Below, piece by piece: positions 5,566 through 5,825 of a stretch of DNA of 5,825 nt. The notes under the pieces were generated by a model. It did no database searches and was not told the origin of the DNA. It saw nothing but the letters and a program-made list of their open reading frames with translations. The DNA is from Brevundimonas sp. (GTDB taxonomy: Bacteria; Pseudomonadota; Alphaproteobacteria; Caulobacterales; Caulobacteraceae). A program made the position numbers and the translations under genes. Position 1 is the stretch's first letter. Each line of letters begins with the position of its first letter. Location of the stretch: positions 3,784 to 9,608 of the forward strand of contig JAAXIW010000208.1 in NCBI GenBank assembly GCA_012270135.1, given 5' to 3'.

Positions 5566-5825
5566 CTACCGCCCGAACTTCTGGAACTTGATCCGGTGCG
5601 GGATCAGGCTCTCGACGCCGAGGCGGCGCTTCTTGTCTTCCTCATAGGCCTCGAAATTCCCTTCGAACCATTCGACGTGGCTGTCGCCCTCGAAGGCGAG
5701 GATGTGGGTGGCGATCCGGTCGAGGAACCAGCGGTCGTGGGAGATGACCACGGCGCAGCCGGCGAAGCCTTCCAGCGCCTCCTCGAGGTTCTGCAGCGTC
5801 TCGATGTCGAGGTCGTTGGTCGGTT
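5566..5825 (-). CDS. ettA: C-terminal part of energy-dependent translational throttle protein EttA (ABC-F ATPase), 5' end beyond the window
   Basis: The frame enters from the right edge and stops at TAG 5566-5568; 85 residues are visible. They begin PTNDLD, the end of the Walker B/D-loop of the second ABC domain, followed by the switch-histidine motif VISHDRWFLDRIATHIL. The tail has FEGNFEAYEEDKKRRLG and ends PHRIKFQKFGR. This closely matches the C-terminus of E. coli EttA as I remember it, including the EGNF-Y-E-KK-R-LG stretch and a basic IK(F/Y) ending, and it fits EttA better than Uup or other ABC-F proteins. EttA is a cytoplasmic, soluble ATPase that binds the ribosomal E site and couples the first translocation step to the ATP/ADP ratio. 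The GTG at 5749-5751 is an internal valine codon and not a start. The RTX gene follows on the same strand after 71 bp. Confidence 0.93.
   Translation of the reverse strand, partial: PTNDLDIETLQNLEEALEGFAGCAVVISHDRWFLDRIATHILAFEGDSHVEWFEGNFEAYEEDKKRRLGVESLIPHRIKFQKFGR

Overview
The window is GC-rich (mid-60s percent by eye) and reads almost entirely on the minus strand. It holds the 3' end of an ABC-F ATPase gene (ettA-like) at the right edge and, 71 bp downstream of it, one giant reading frame that starts at 5494 and is still open at position 1. GC content, codon choice and protein style suggest an alphaproteobacterium, possibly Caulobacterales, but this is an impression and not a computed assignment.

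The giant frame (1831 visible codons) encodes a modular RTX protein, meaning one with glycine/aspartate-rich calcium-binding nonapeptide repeats. From N to C terminus the order is: a short unrecognised N-terminal segment; RTX block 1 with a cap; a Pro/Gly/Ala linker; a beta-helix-like array of N-S-G-x-I repeats (array A); RTX block 2 and a cap; a second N-S-G array (array B); RTX block 3 and a cap; then a long C-terminal run of five further RTX blocks with known RTX-associated spacers. Array A + RTX block 2 + cap and array B + RTX block 3 + cap are clearly diverged copies of one module. There is no signal peptide, no cysteine and almost no lysine, which fits a type I secretion substrate that folds on calcium outside the cell. 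No enzymatic domain was recognised, so adhesin, surface layer or matrix protein are the likeliest classes.

The most unusual point is at the left edge. After the last RTX repeat (about position 167) the same frame changes abruptly into a hydrophobic sequence that looks like the C-terminal membrane part of the lysylphosphatidylglycerol synthase TM / flippase-like family (UPF0104). A secreted RTX protein is not expected to end this way. A gene fusion by deletion, a pseudogene remnant or an assembly chimera should be considered.

The plus strand carries very long open frames opposite the RTX gene. They are codon-register shadows of its Gly/Asp/Ala-rich coding and are not annotated as genes. There is no gene-free stretch over 300 bp, and no RNA genes, CRISPR arrays or insertion sequences were seen.
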